Shown: piece by piece, positions 42,666-52,720 of the stretch | Layout of the letters: each line of letters begins with the position of its first letter | Position numbering within the stretch: position 1 is the first letter of the stretch | Notes under the pieces: model-generated | Told to the model about the DNA's origin: nothing | What the model saw: only the letters and a program-made list of their open reading frames with translations | Databases searched by the model: none | Program-made: the position numbers and the translations under genes | Assembly (NCBI RefSeq): GCF_000025345.1 | Contig: NC_013757.1 | Span: 2,790,001-2,854,000 of the forward strand | Length of the DNA stretch: 64,000 bases | Direction: 5' to 3' | DNA from: Geodermatophilus obscurus DSM 43160 | GTDB taxonomy: Bacteria; Actinomycetota; Actinomycetes; Mycobacteriales; Geodermatophilaceae

Positions 42666-42817
42666 GTGTACGGCAGTCGCGCGAGGGCGGTGGCGCCGGC
42701 CCTGACGGTCGGCGCCACGGCCGCGACCGTCAGGGCCGACCCACGGCCTGATTCCGCGTCAGGGTCCGCTGGCCGCCCGGAGAGCCCGCGGCGATGCCCC
42801 GGCAGGGACGACCGTCG

Positions 42818-45814
<2,997 letters not shown>

Positions 45815-45821
45815 TACCACG

Positions 45822-45827
45822 ACGCTA
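45822..45827 (-). promoter_or_regulatory. Leaderless -10 element (TAGCGT) for gcvP
   Basis: Minus-strand TAGCGT lies 7 bases from ATG 45814 but only 1 base from the alternative GTG 45820, which argues for the ATG. Confidence 0.5.
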
Positions 45828-45973
45828 CCAGCGGCTGAGCGGACGGCGGCGGGTGCGCGGACGAGGCGACCGACGTCAGGCGCGGTCCGACGAGGCGGGG
45901 CGGGTGGGGCTCGGCTCAGCAGAAGGACAGCACGTGGCCGCGGTGTCGGCCGGAGGCCGGCGGTGTCATCGCC

Positions 45974-46546
45974 TCACACCGCGGCGCGGCGGCGGCGGCG
46001 CTGGGAGAGCTCGTCGTCGGTGGTGTGCAGCGGGGCGCCGTCGATGCGCTCGGCCGGCAGCTCGGCCAGTTCGCCGGAGAGCTCGCGCAGCGCGCCGGAG
46101 ACGGCGATGCCGAAGACGCCCTGACCTCCGGCGAGCAGGTCCACGACCTCCTCGGCGGAGGTGCACTCGTACACCGTGGCGCCGTCGGAGAAGAGCGTGA
46201 CGTTCGCGAGGTCCTTGATGCCGCGGTTGCGGAGGTGGTCGACGGCCTTGCGGATGTTCTGCAGCGAGACGCCGGTGTCGAGCAGCCGCTTGACGACCTT
46301 GAGCACCAGGATGTCGCGGAAGGAGTACAGCCGCTGGGTCCCCGAGCCGGTGGCGCTGCGCACCGACGGTGCGACCAGGCCGGTACGGGCCCAGTAGTCC
46401 AGCTGCCTGTAGGTGATGCCGGCAGCGGCACACGCCGTCGGGCCGCGGTACCCGACGAGGTCGCTGTCGACCTCGTCGTAGGACGGCGCGCCCACGGCAG
46501 CGTCGCTGAAGAGCTGACCCTGGGAGCCCTTGCTCTGGTCGCTCAC
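45974..46546 (-). CDS. MerR-family transcriptional regulator (Rv1830-like)
   Basis: A 190-residue protein with a MerR-type helix-turn-helix (GITYRQLDYWARTGLVAPSVR, with RLYSFRDILVLKVVKRLLD and VSLQNIRKAVDHLRNRG) and a C-terminal segment of unknown function. No metal-binding cysteine pattern is seen, so it is not a metal sensor. It matches Rv1830 in the conserved garA neighbourhood. The frame extends upstream to 46726, but GTG 46546 matches relatives. A -35/-10 promoter lies 120 bases upstream. Confidence 0.85.
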   Translation of the reverse strand: MSDQSKGSQGQLFSDAAVGAPSYDEVDSDLVGYRGPTACAAAGITYRQLDYWARTGLVAPSVRSATGSGTQRLYSFRDILVLKVVKRLLDTGVSLQNIRKAVDHLRNRGIKDLANVTLFSDGATVYECTSAEEVVDLLAGGQGVFGIAVSGALRELSGELAELPAERIDGAPLHTTDDELSQRRRRRAAV

Positions 46547-46667
46547 GTCAGCGTCCTCCTCTGCTCCCGCAGCTGACGCCGCGGTCCCCGCGGTGGGCGC
46601 CGGACTCGTGTCGCTGCAGGCGGGCTGCCGCGTCGCGTGCCAGTACTTCCACCGCTGTTGTTCGCCG

Positions 46668-46696
46668 ACCGTAAGCCGGGCCCTGGGGTGGGTCAA
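46668..46696 (-). promoter_or_regulatory. Housekeeping-type promoter for the merR gene
   Basis: On the minus strand TTGACC and TACGGT are separated by 17 bases, a good sigma-70-type pair. The 5' leader would be about 115 bases. Confidence 0.6.
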
Positions 46697-47023
46697 CTGA
46701 GGAGGGCGGCGTGTCGCGGCACTCACCCATCGGAGGGGTATCGGCGCACCGTGCCTCGCCCTTGACCCGGATCGCGCCTCCGACCGCGACGACCCGCCGC
46801 ACGCGCCCCTGCCGTCACAGCAGTCACCCGCGCCGCACGCCCGCCGACCGCGTGGCCCCGCCGCGCCGTCCGGAGCCGCCCCCGTCCCGGGCGCGGTGAC
46901 GTACGAGAACGGCCACCTCTCAGGCTTCCGCCGGCCTCGCTGCGGGGTCCCGCCGTGAGCCTGTGAGTGGCGGGGGGAGGGAGGCCCGCTTCCGGGGCGC
47001 GGGGGGAAGGGTGGTCCTTGGCT
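46697..47023. other. Intergenic stretch with GC-rich hairpin sequence
   Basis: No gene is supported. From about 46918 it contains CCCGCC/GGCGGG-type complementary segments and GCGGGGGGAAGGGTGGTCCTT, similar to the spacers at 22260 and 35409. It probably ends the transcript of the DUF151 gene. Confidence 0.5.
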
Positions 47024-47515
47024 TCAGGCGGGGCCGCCGCCGGAGCCGGAGCCGGCGCCGAAGTCCTCCGGGGAGATCTGGTCGAGGAACTCGCGGAACT
47101 TCTCGACCTCGTCCTCCTGCTCGTCGGGGATCTCGATGCCGACCTCGTCGAGCAGGTCCTCGGCGCCGAAGATCGGGGCACCGGTGCGGACGGCGAGGGC
47201 GACGGCGTCCGACGGGCGGGCGCTGACCACCCGGTCGTCGCCGAACACCAGCTCGGCGATGTAGATGCCGTCGCGCATCTCGGTGATGTTGACGGCCTCG
47301 AGCTCCGCGCCCAGCGCGCGGACCACCTCGCGCAGCAGGTCGTGGGTCATCGGCCGGGCCGGGCGCACGCCCTGCTGCTCGAAGGCGATCGCGGCCGCCT
47401 CGACCGCACCGATCCAGATGGGCAGGTACCGCTCCCCCTGCGTCTCCTTGAGCAGCAGGATCGGCTGGTTCCCGGGCAGCTCGACCCGGACGCCGACGAC
47501 TCTGAGTTCCTGCAC
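47024..47515 (-). CDS. Bifunctional nuclease family protein (DUF151)
   Basis: A 163-residue protein of the DUF151 family, with QPILLLKETQGERYLPIWIG and SARPSDAVALAVRTGAPI as core blocks. Plant members are described as bifunctional nucleases; the bacterial role is uncertain. The C-terminal tail is Gly/Ser-rich. It matches Rv1829 in position. GTG start with GAGGGAGC upstream as a ribosome binding site. Confidence 0.88.
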   Translation of the reverse strand: MQELRVVGVRVELPGNQPILLLKETQGERYLPIWIGAVEAAAIAFEQQGVRPARPMTHDLLREVVRALGAELEAVNITEMRDGIYIAELVFGDDRVVSARPSDAVALAVRTGAPIFGAEDLLDEVGIEIPDEQEDEVEKFREFLDQISPEDFGAGSGSGGGPA

Positions 47516-47636
47516 GGTGGGGCTCCCTCAGCTGCGGCCCGGGAACGGGCGGTGGATCGGTACGGGCGGCTGGTGGACGACGGCTCGGCGCCGGGCCGCG
47601 GACTCGGAGCCCGGCTCCGACCACGGTACGCCCGAG

Positions 47637-48362
47637 TCAGGGGCGCAGGAGGTCCCGGAGGCGTGCCTCCAGGAGGGCTCCGTGCAGCTGGGCGGAGAGC
47701 CCCGCGAGCTCCCGCAGCTTCTCGGTGGCCCGGTTGCGGGCCTCCTCCGAGCGCGCCCGCAGCACCGGCGCGACCAGCTGCTCGACCAGCCCGGCCTCCC
47801 GCTCGGCGCCGTTCTGGTAGACGCGCAGGTGCCGCGGCTCGATGCCGTGCCGGGCGAGACCGGCGGCCGCCCGCGCGATCGGCAGGTCGGCCGCGGGGTG
47901 CCGCCCGTCGGCGTCGGGGGTGAGCAGCCCGAACTGCACACAGGCGGCCAGCTGCCCGGGCTCGAGTCCCGACGCCCGCGCGAACTGCTCGCTGGTCAGG
48001 CTGCCGGTGTCGGCGTCCTCCTCCGGCGGCGGCGCCGTCGGCGGCGCGCTGCCCGGCAGCGGCTCGCCGCGGTCGAGCGCCGCGAGGTGGTCCTTGATGA
48101 CCCGCAGGGGCAGGTACTGGTCGCGCTGGGCGGCCAGCACGTACCGCAGCCGGGCCACGTCGGCCGAGGAGAACTTCCGGTACCCCGACGGCGTGCGCTG
48201 TGGGTGCACCAGGTCCTCGGACTCCAGGTACCGGATCTTGCTGATCGTGACGTCCGGGAAGTCCTCGCGCAGCACGGTCAGCACCTCGCCGATCGTGAGG
48301 CGCGGCGTGTGCCGCTCGTCGGGCTGCCCGGACTCGTCGGCACGCGAGGGCACCGCGCTCAC
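47637..48362 (-). CDS. ftsR: MerR-family regulator FtsR
   Basis: A 241-residue protein with a winged helix-turn-helix (TIGEVLTVLREDFPDVTISK, IRYLESEDLVHPQRTPSGYRKFS) and a C-terminal helical dimer region. It matches FtsR, which regulates ftsZ and growth in Corynebacterium (Rv1828 in M. tuberculosis). It sits between garA and the DUF151 gene as in other actinobacteria. A repeat hairpin separates it from garA. Confidence 0.88.
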   Translation of the reverse strand: MSAVPSRADESGQPDERHTPRLTIGEVLTVLREDFPDVTISKIRYLESEDLVHPQRTPSGYRKFSSADVARLRYVLAAQRDQYLPLRVIKDHLAALDRGEPLPGSAPPTAPPPEEDADTGSLTSEQFARASGLEPGQLAACVQFGLLTPDADGRHPAADLPIARAAAGLARHGIEPRHLRVYQNGAEREAGLVEQLVAPVLRARSEEARNRATEKLRELAGLSAQLHGALLEARLRDLLRP

Positions 48363-48450
48363 GCCGCCGGCCGTGCTGTCGGCAGCGTCCCCGCCCCCCC
48401 GGCTGCCCGCCGGGTCACGAGCGCTCCTCGCTGGCGCTCGTCGCGCTCGT

Positions 48451-48495
48451 GCCCGGTGGTGCCGCGCACATGCGTGACCTCGCGGGCTCGGTCAC
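48451..48495 (-). repeat. Stop-codon-linked hairpin repeat, copy 2
   Basis: Minus strand GTGACC, GAGCCCGCGA, GGTCAC; the TGA of the first arm is the garA stop codon. It continues with GCATGTGCG and ACCGGGC and then GAGCGC/GCGCTC arms up to about 48417. Confidence 0.65.
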
Positions 48496-49004
48496 GCGCC
48501 GGCGGGCTCGCCCGTGCGCGGACCGGTCAGGTACACGAGGCGGAACTTGCCGATCTGCACCTCGTCGCCCCCGGCCAGCGTCGCGACGTCGACCGGCTCG
48601 CGGTTGACGTAGGTGCCGTTGAGGCTGCCGACGTCGTGCACCGAGAAGCCGCCGCCCTCGCGGTGGAACTCCACGTGCCGGCGGCTGACGGTCACGTCGT
48701 CGAGGAAGATGTCGCTGTCGGGGTGCCGACCGGCGGTGGTGACGTCCTGGTCGAGCAGGAAGCGGCTGCCGGCGTTGGGGCCGCGCTTGACGACCAGCAG
48801 GGCCGAGCCCGCGGGCAGCGACTCCACCGCGCCGGCGTGGGCGTCGGCCTCGGTGACCTCGGGGGTCTCGGCGGAGTCCTCGCCACCCACCTTGGGGATG
48901 ACGCTGGTGGACTCCCCGATCCGCTCCTGGGACAGCGCCGCGCCGCACTGCGCGCAGAAGCGACTGCCCTCGGGGTTGTTGTGGCCACAACGAGTGCAGT
49001 GCAC
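48492..49004 (-). CDS. garA: GarA/OdhI-like FHA protein with an N-terminal zinc ribbon
   Basis: A 170-residue protein. The first 20 residues form a zinc ribbon (CTRCG, CAQCG), followed by a linker with GESTSVIPKVG, near the place of the Pkn phosphorylation motif of GarA. A C-terminal FHA domain follows (GRHPDSDIFLDDVTVSRRHVEF, VGSLNGTYVNREPV). Unphosphorylated GarA inhibits 2-oxoglutarate dehydrogenase and glutamate dehydrogenase, and phosphorylation turns it off. The zinc ribbon is not in the mycobacterial protein but occurs in many other actinobacteria. The start GTG 49004 is set by the ribbon. Stop codon lies in a hairpin repeat. Confidence 0.9.
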   Translation of the reverse strand: MHCTRCGHNNPEGSRFCAQCGAALSQERIGESTSVIPKVGGEDSAETPEVTEADAHAGAVESLPAGSALLVVKRGPNAGSRFLLDQDVTTAGRHPDSDIFLDDVTVSRRHVEFHREGGGFSVHDVGSLNGTYVNREPVDVATLAGGDEVQIGKFRLVYLTGPRTGEPAGA

Positions 49005-49255
49005 GTCTGTCTCCTCCGGTGCAGGGGTGGCACCGCCGCGGGCCTGGGGTCTGGCCGCGGGCGGCCGGCGGACGACGGGCCGGACGGCCCGTCGCGGGTC
49101 GGTCGCCGCGTCGTGCACGGCGGGCCGTGGGTCATGGAACCAGCGGCCGACCCGAGGGTCAACCGAACGTACAGGGTGAGGCTCGGCGCTCACCCCGGGG
49201 GCCGCGCGGCTCCCACGGGGCAGCATAGTGACCCTCGCCGGGGGCCCGGGACAGG
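49005..49255. other. Spacer between gcvH and garA
   Basis: No gene is supported in these 250 bases. It probably carries the garA promoter; I see no clear -35/-10 pair. Confidence 0.4.
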
Positions 49256-49660
49256 TCAGCCCGCGTCGACCAGGGCCTGGTACGCGGCGGCGTCCAGCAG
49301 CGCCCCGGTGGGGTCGTCGCCGTTCCCGGCGACGGTGATCTCGACCAGCCAGCCCTCCCCGTAGGGGTCGGCGTTGATGGTCTCCGGCGCGTCGGTGAGG
49401 GCCTCGTTGGCCGCGGTCACGACGCCGGCGACCGGCGCGTAGACGTCGGAGACCGACTTGGTCGACTCCACCTCGCCGATGGCGGTGCCGGGCGCGACCT
49501 CGGTCCCGACCTCGGGCAGCTGCACGAAGACGATGTCGCCCAGCGCGTCCTGGGCGTGGTCGGTGATGCCGACCCGCACGACGGTGCCCTCGCCCCCACC
49601 CGGCTGCAGCAGGGCCCACTCGTGCTGCTCGGTGTAGCGGCGGTCGTCGGGCGTGGTCAT
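49256..49660 (-). CDS. gcvH: Glycine cleavage system H protein
   Basis: A 134-residue lipoyl carrier. The lipoylated lysine is in GEVESTKSVSDVYAPVAG, and YTEQHEWALL and VGITDHAQDALGDIVFVQLP are the typical N-terminal blocks. It shuttles the aminomethyl group from GcvP to GcvT. It is placed before garA, as in M. tuberculosis (Rv1826). Confidence 0.95.
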   Translation of the reverse strand: MTTPDDRRYTEQHEWALLQPGGGEGTVVRVGITDHAQDALGDIVFVQLPEVGTEVAPGTAIGEVESTKSVSDVYAPVAGVVTAANEALTDAPETINADPYGEGWLVEITVAGNGDDPTGALLDAAAYQALVDAG

Positions 49661-49700
49661 GCAGCGGCTCCTCGTCGGGGAGGGGTGGGCCGGCGCGGCG

Positions 49701-50630
49701 TCAGTTGCCGTCGTCGGTGTCGGGTTGAGCGTATTGAGGCCGGTCCAGCTGCCGCAACGCGTCCACCAGGACGGTCGGGGACTGCTCGATGTCGACGCTG
49801 CCGCCCTGCCGGCCGACCCGGTCGACGACGCCGCCGGGGATGTTCATCGCCGTCTCCAGGTCCTGCGGTGAGCCGATGACCCGGATCTCGTAGGGGCTCT
49901 GCACCGCGGTGCCGTCGATCCGCAGCTGCCCCGGCTCGCCGGTGACCGCCGTCGAGACCCCGACGCGGACGCCGTCGATCTGCATCGTCTCCGCTCCCGC
50001 GCCGCGCAGCTCCTGGACGGCGTCGAGCAGGTCGGCGACCCGCACCCGCCCCTCCGGGTCGCGGACGGTCATGAGCAGGCCGGGGCCCTGGGCGGCGACG
50101 GTGCCGTTGAGGATGCCCAGGGCCTCGGCCCGCTCCCGGGCCTCCTGCAGCGCGGCCTCGGACTGGCTGTCGGAGCTGTTCAGCTCCCGCAGTGCGGCGC
50201 GCTGGTCGGCGAGCTGCTCGCGCAGCCGGTCCTCCCGGGCGTCGAGCTCGTCGAGGATGCGGACCAGGTCCTCCTCGCGGAGGGTCGAGTAGTCCTCCCC
50301 CGTCCCCGTGGTGCGCACCTGGACGGCGAAGGCGAAGCCGAGCAACAGGGTGAGGACGCCGATGAGCGCCGCGGCGAGCGGGTCGCGCCGGCGCCGCCGC
50401 GGCGCAGGCGCCTCGGGGGGCGGCTGCTCCGCCGCGGGCGGGTCGGCGTCCGCGACGGGACCGGGGGCGTCCGGGTCAGGAGCATCGAGGTCGGGCGCGT
50501 CGAGGTCGGGCGCGTCGAGGTCGGGCGCGTCGAGGTCGGGCGCGTCGAGGTCGGGGGCGTCGTCGCCGGGGTGGACGTCGTCCTCCGGCCGCTCACCGGG
50601 CCCGGGCGCCGGGCGCCGGGGCCCATTCAT
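49701..50630 (-). CDS. DUF881 family protein with an Asp/Pro-rich repeat region
   Basis: A 309-residue protein with an N-terminal low-complexity part containing five PDLDA repeats, then a basic segment, one membrane helix (LAAALIGVLTLLLGFAFAVQ), a coiled-coil (REEDLVRILDELDAREDRL) and a C-terminal DUF881 domain (VRVADLLDAVQELRGAGAETM). DUF881 proteins are envelope proteins of unknown function, often paired around an sbp gene. The ATG at 50630 overlaps the sbp stop. A second DUF881 gene lies upstream at 50962. Confidence 0.85.
   Translation of the reverse strand: MNGPRRPAPGPGERPEDDVHPGDDAPDLDAPDLDAPDLDAPDLDAPDLDAPDPDAPGPVADADPPAAEQPPPEAPAPRRRRRDPLAAALIGVLTLLLGFAFAVQVRTTGTGEDYSTLREEDLVRILDELDAREDRLREQLADQRAALRELNSSDSQSEAALQEARERAEALGILNGTVAAQGPGLLMTVRDPEGRVRVADLLDAVQELRGAGAETMQIDGVRVGVSTAVTGEPGQLRIDGTAVQSPYEIRVIGSPQDLETAMNIPGGVVDRVGRQGGSVDIEQSPTVLVDALRQLDRPQYAQPDTDDGN
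50482..50556 (-). repeat. Five 15-bp tandem repeats in the DUF881 gene
   Basis: Five consecutive copies of GCGTCGAGGTCGGGC (plus-strand view), each encoding PDLDA. The repeats keep the frame and could vary in number by slippage. Confidence 0.85.
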
Positions 50631-50959
50631 GCCCGGAACACGTGCCGGCGGATGGCCGCGGCGTTGCCGAAGATGCGGATGCCCAGGACGACGACCACGG
50701 CCGTGGACAGCTGCGCGCCCACGCCCAGCTGGTCGCCGAGGAACACCACCAGCGCGGCCACCACCACGTTGGACACGAACGAGATGACAAACACCTTGGC
50801 GTCGAAGATCCCGTCGAGCCGGGCGCGGAAGCCGCCGAAGACGGCGTCGAGGGCGGCGACCACGGCGATCGGCAGGTAGGGCTGCAGCCACAGCGGCACG
50901 GTGGGGTCGAACAGCAGCCCGAGCAGGATGCCGGCGGCCAGGCCGAGGATCGGGATCAC
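50627..50959 (-). CDS. sbp: Small basic protein (Sbp, DUF1290)
   Basis: A 110-residue membrane protein, with about four hydrophobic helices (IPILGLAAGILLGLLFDP, YLPIAVVAALDAVFGG, KVFVISFVSNVVVAALVVFL, LSTAVVVVLGIRIFGNAAAI). It is the Sbp/DUF1290 family, found between two DUF881 genes in actinobacteria and near divisome genes in firmicutes. Function unknown. Its stop and the next ATG overlap (ATGA). Confidence 0.85.
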   Translation of the reverse strand: MIPILGLAAGILLGLLFDPTVPLWLQPYLPIAVVAALDAVFGGFRARLDGIFDAKVFVISFVSNVVVAALVVFLGDQLGVGAQLSTAVVVVLGIRIFGNAAAIRRHVFRA

Positions 50960-50961
50960 GG

Positions 50962-51882
50962 TCAGCCTCCCGGCGCGGGCTCGGGAGCCGGTGGAGGTGG
51001 CACCGCGGACACCGGGACGGCGGAACGGAGCTTGGGGGGGCTCCCGGCGGGAAGGGACAGCTCGTCCTCCTGGGCGAACTCGAAGCGCAGTCCGTAGGTG
51101 TCGGAGATGACGGCGAGGGCGTTGACCTCGGGGCTGGCCAGGAACCGGCCGCGCAGCGTCCCCGGGTCGCCGACCGCGCTGACCAGATAGGGGTTGGTGA
51201 CCGGCCGGAAGTCGACGAGGACCGCCTCGCCGGCGAAGCGGATCGCCGTCGTCGGGCCCAGCCGCTGGCCGTTGATGCTCACCGCCTCGGCGCCGGACGC
51301 CCACAGCGCGTTGACCACCAGCTGCAGGTCGCCGTCGCGGACCTGGCCGCGGGGGTCGACCTCCGCCGACCCGCCGACCGGGTCGGCGTCGGCGTCGGGT
51401 CCGGCGTCGGCGAGGGTGACCAGCAGACCGGGGCCGCTGACCGGGACCACCGCGGCGGCGAGCTCGGCGCCGGCCAGCCGGTCGAGGGCCCGCTGCCCGA
51501 CGGCGGTGGCCGCCAGCGCGTCGTCCCGGGCGGCGGTGACCTGCCCGCGCAACGCCTCCAGGTCGGCGGCGAGCCGGTCGGTGGTCGCCGACTCACCCTC
51601 GATCTCCGCGACCAGCGCCATGCGCACCTCCTCGCGGCCCTGGGCGCCGGCTGCGGCCTGGTCGTAGGTGACCGCGGCCAGCACACCGGCGACGGCCATC
51701 ACCGCGGCGACGGCGACCTGCCCCCGGCGCCGCCGGGGCCGCGGGGCCTCCTCCCCCGCGGCGCGCGCCTCGCGGGCCCGCGCGGCCTGCGCGTAGGCCG
51801 GGTCGAGGGTCTCGGCGAGCACCTGGTCGAGCAGCGAGGCGCCCAGCGAGCGCGGCCCGCCGCCGCGCTGCAGGGTGGTCAC
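50962..51882 (-). CDS. DUF881 family protein
   Basis: A 306-residue protein with one N-terminal-half membrane helix (QVAVAAVMAVAGVLAAVTYD), a coiled-coil region (RLAADLEALRGQVTAARDDA) and a DUF881 domain (GDLQLVVNALWASGAEAVSING, VLVDFRPVTNPYLVSAVGDP). It is the first of two DUF881 proteins in this operon. The GTG start overlaps the pgsA stop (GTGA). Confidence 0.85.
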   Translation of the reverse strand: MTTLQRGGGPRSLGASLLDQVLAETLDPAYAQAARAREARAAGEEAPRPRRRRGQVAVAAVMAVAGVLAAVTYDQAAAGAQGREEVRMALVAEIEGESATTDRLAADLEALRGQVTAARDDALAATAVGQRALDRLAGAELAAAVVPVSGPGLLVTLADAGPDADADPVGGSAEVDPRGQVRDGDLQLVVNALWASGAEAVSINGQRLGPTTAIRFAGEAVLVDFRPVTNPYLVSAVGDPGTLRGRFLASPEVNALAVISDTYGLRFEFAQEDELSLPAGSPPKLRSAVPVSAVPPPPAPEPAPGG

Positions 51883-52550
51883 GGCGGGCTCCCGGCCGCC
51901 CGCTCGGCGCGGACCAGCCCGACGACCTGGACGACGTACAGGACGCCGGCGAGGAGGTAGAGGGCGCTGCCCCAGACGGTCAGCGCCCACGCGACCGGTG
52001 CCACGACGGCCGCGACCGGCCCGTCGCCGTCGGCGAGGAGCAGCAGCGGGAAGGCGTAGAGCAGGATGAAGGTCGCCGCCTTGCCCAGGTAGTGCACCTG
52101 CAGCGGCGGGTAGCCGTGGACGCGCAGCACCAGCAGCGCCAGGGCCAGCACCAGCTCGCGCCCCACCAGGGCGGCGACCAGCCACAGCGGGACGACGTCG
52201 CGCAGCACGAAGGCGACCAGCGTGGCGACGATGTACAGGCGGTCGGCGGCCGGGTCGAGGAGGGCCCCCAGCCGGCTGGACTGCCCGAGGCTGCGCGCCA
52301 GCTTGCCGTCGGCCCAGTCGGTGGCCCCGGCGACCATGAGCACGACCACGGCCCAGCCGTCGGCCTGGGGCCCCAGCAGCAGCCAGAGGAACAGCGGGAC
52401 CCCGAGCAGCCGCAGCACCGAGAGCGCGTTCGGCAGCGTCCACACCCGGTCGGGCAGCAGGTTGCGGTCGGCCACGGTGCCGTAGCCCCGCACCCCGTCG
52501 GCCCCCGGCCGGGCCGAGGCGTCGGCCGACGGCCCGTTGGACGACGTCAC
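51879..52550 (-). CDS. pgsA: CDP-alcohol phosphatidyltransferase (PgsA-like)
   Basis: A 223-residue membrane enzyme. The CDP-alcohol motif is complete: DWADGKLARSLGQSSRLGAL leading to LDPAADR (DG-xx-AR-x8-G-xxx-D-xxx-D). About six membrane helices are seen. It would make phosphatidylglycerophosphate or a related phospholipid; by synteny it resembles Rv1822 (pgsA2), whose exact product is unsettled. GTG 52550 is preceded by GGAGG. Confidence 0.88.
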   Translation of the reverse strand: MTSSNGPSADASARPGADGVRGYGTVADRNLLPDRVWTLPNALSVLRLLGVPLFLWLLLGPQADGWAVVVLMVAGATDWADGKLARSLGQSSRLGALLDPAADRLYIVATLVAFVLRDVVPLWLVAALVGRELVLALALLVLRVHGYPPLQVHYLGKAATFILLYAFPLLLLADGDGPVAAVVAPVAWALTVWGSALYLLAGVLYVVQVVGLVRAERAAGSPP

Positions 52551-52704
52551 GACACCTCCGCACCCCTGGTCACCGGCCCCCGAGGCTAGTGTCCCGCGCC
52601 GACACACCGGGGCGGCGCACCGCGAGCCGGCCCCCTACCCGCTGGACGGCGTCCCGGAGCGTGCGCACGGTGGGGAGGACCGTCGGCCCCCCGCACGGAC
52701 CCGG

Positions 52705-52718
52705 AGGACGGGGTCCTC
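52705..52718. terminator. Short hairpin downstream of the EF-G-like gene
   Basis: GAGGAC and GTCCTC arms around GG, just past the stop of the EF-G-like gene on the minus strand. Confidence 0.5.
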
Positions 52719-52720
52719 CT

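Larger units (their letters stand above)
42283..42817. other. Gene-poor intergenic stretch with two dispersed motifs
   Basis: About 535 bases between coaA and gcvP with no gene I can support. Motif copies f (42351-42364) and g (42652-42665) lie 301 bases apart in the same orientation. The region is less GC-biased in codon position than real genes on both strands. Confidence 0.55.

Noticed and set aside
42352..42705. Plus-strand frame of 117 residues between coaA and gcvP
   Set aside because: Overlaps two motif copies and reads as Arg/Pro/Ser-rich random sequence.
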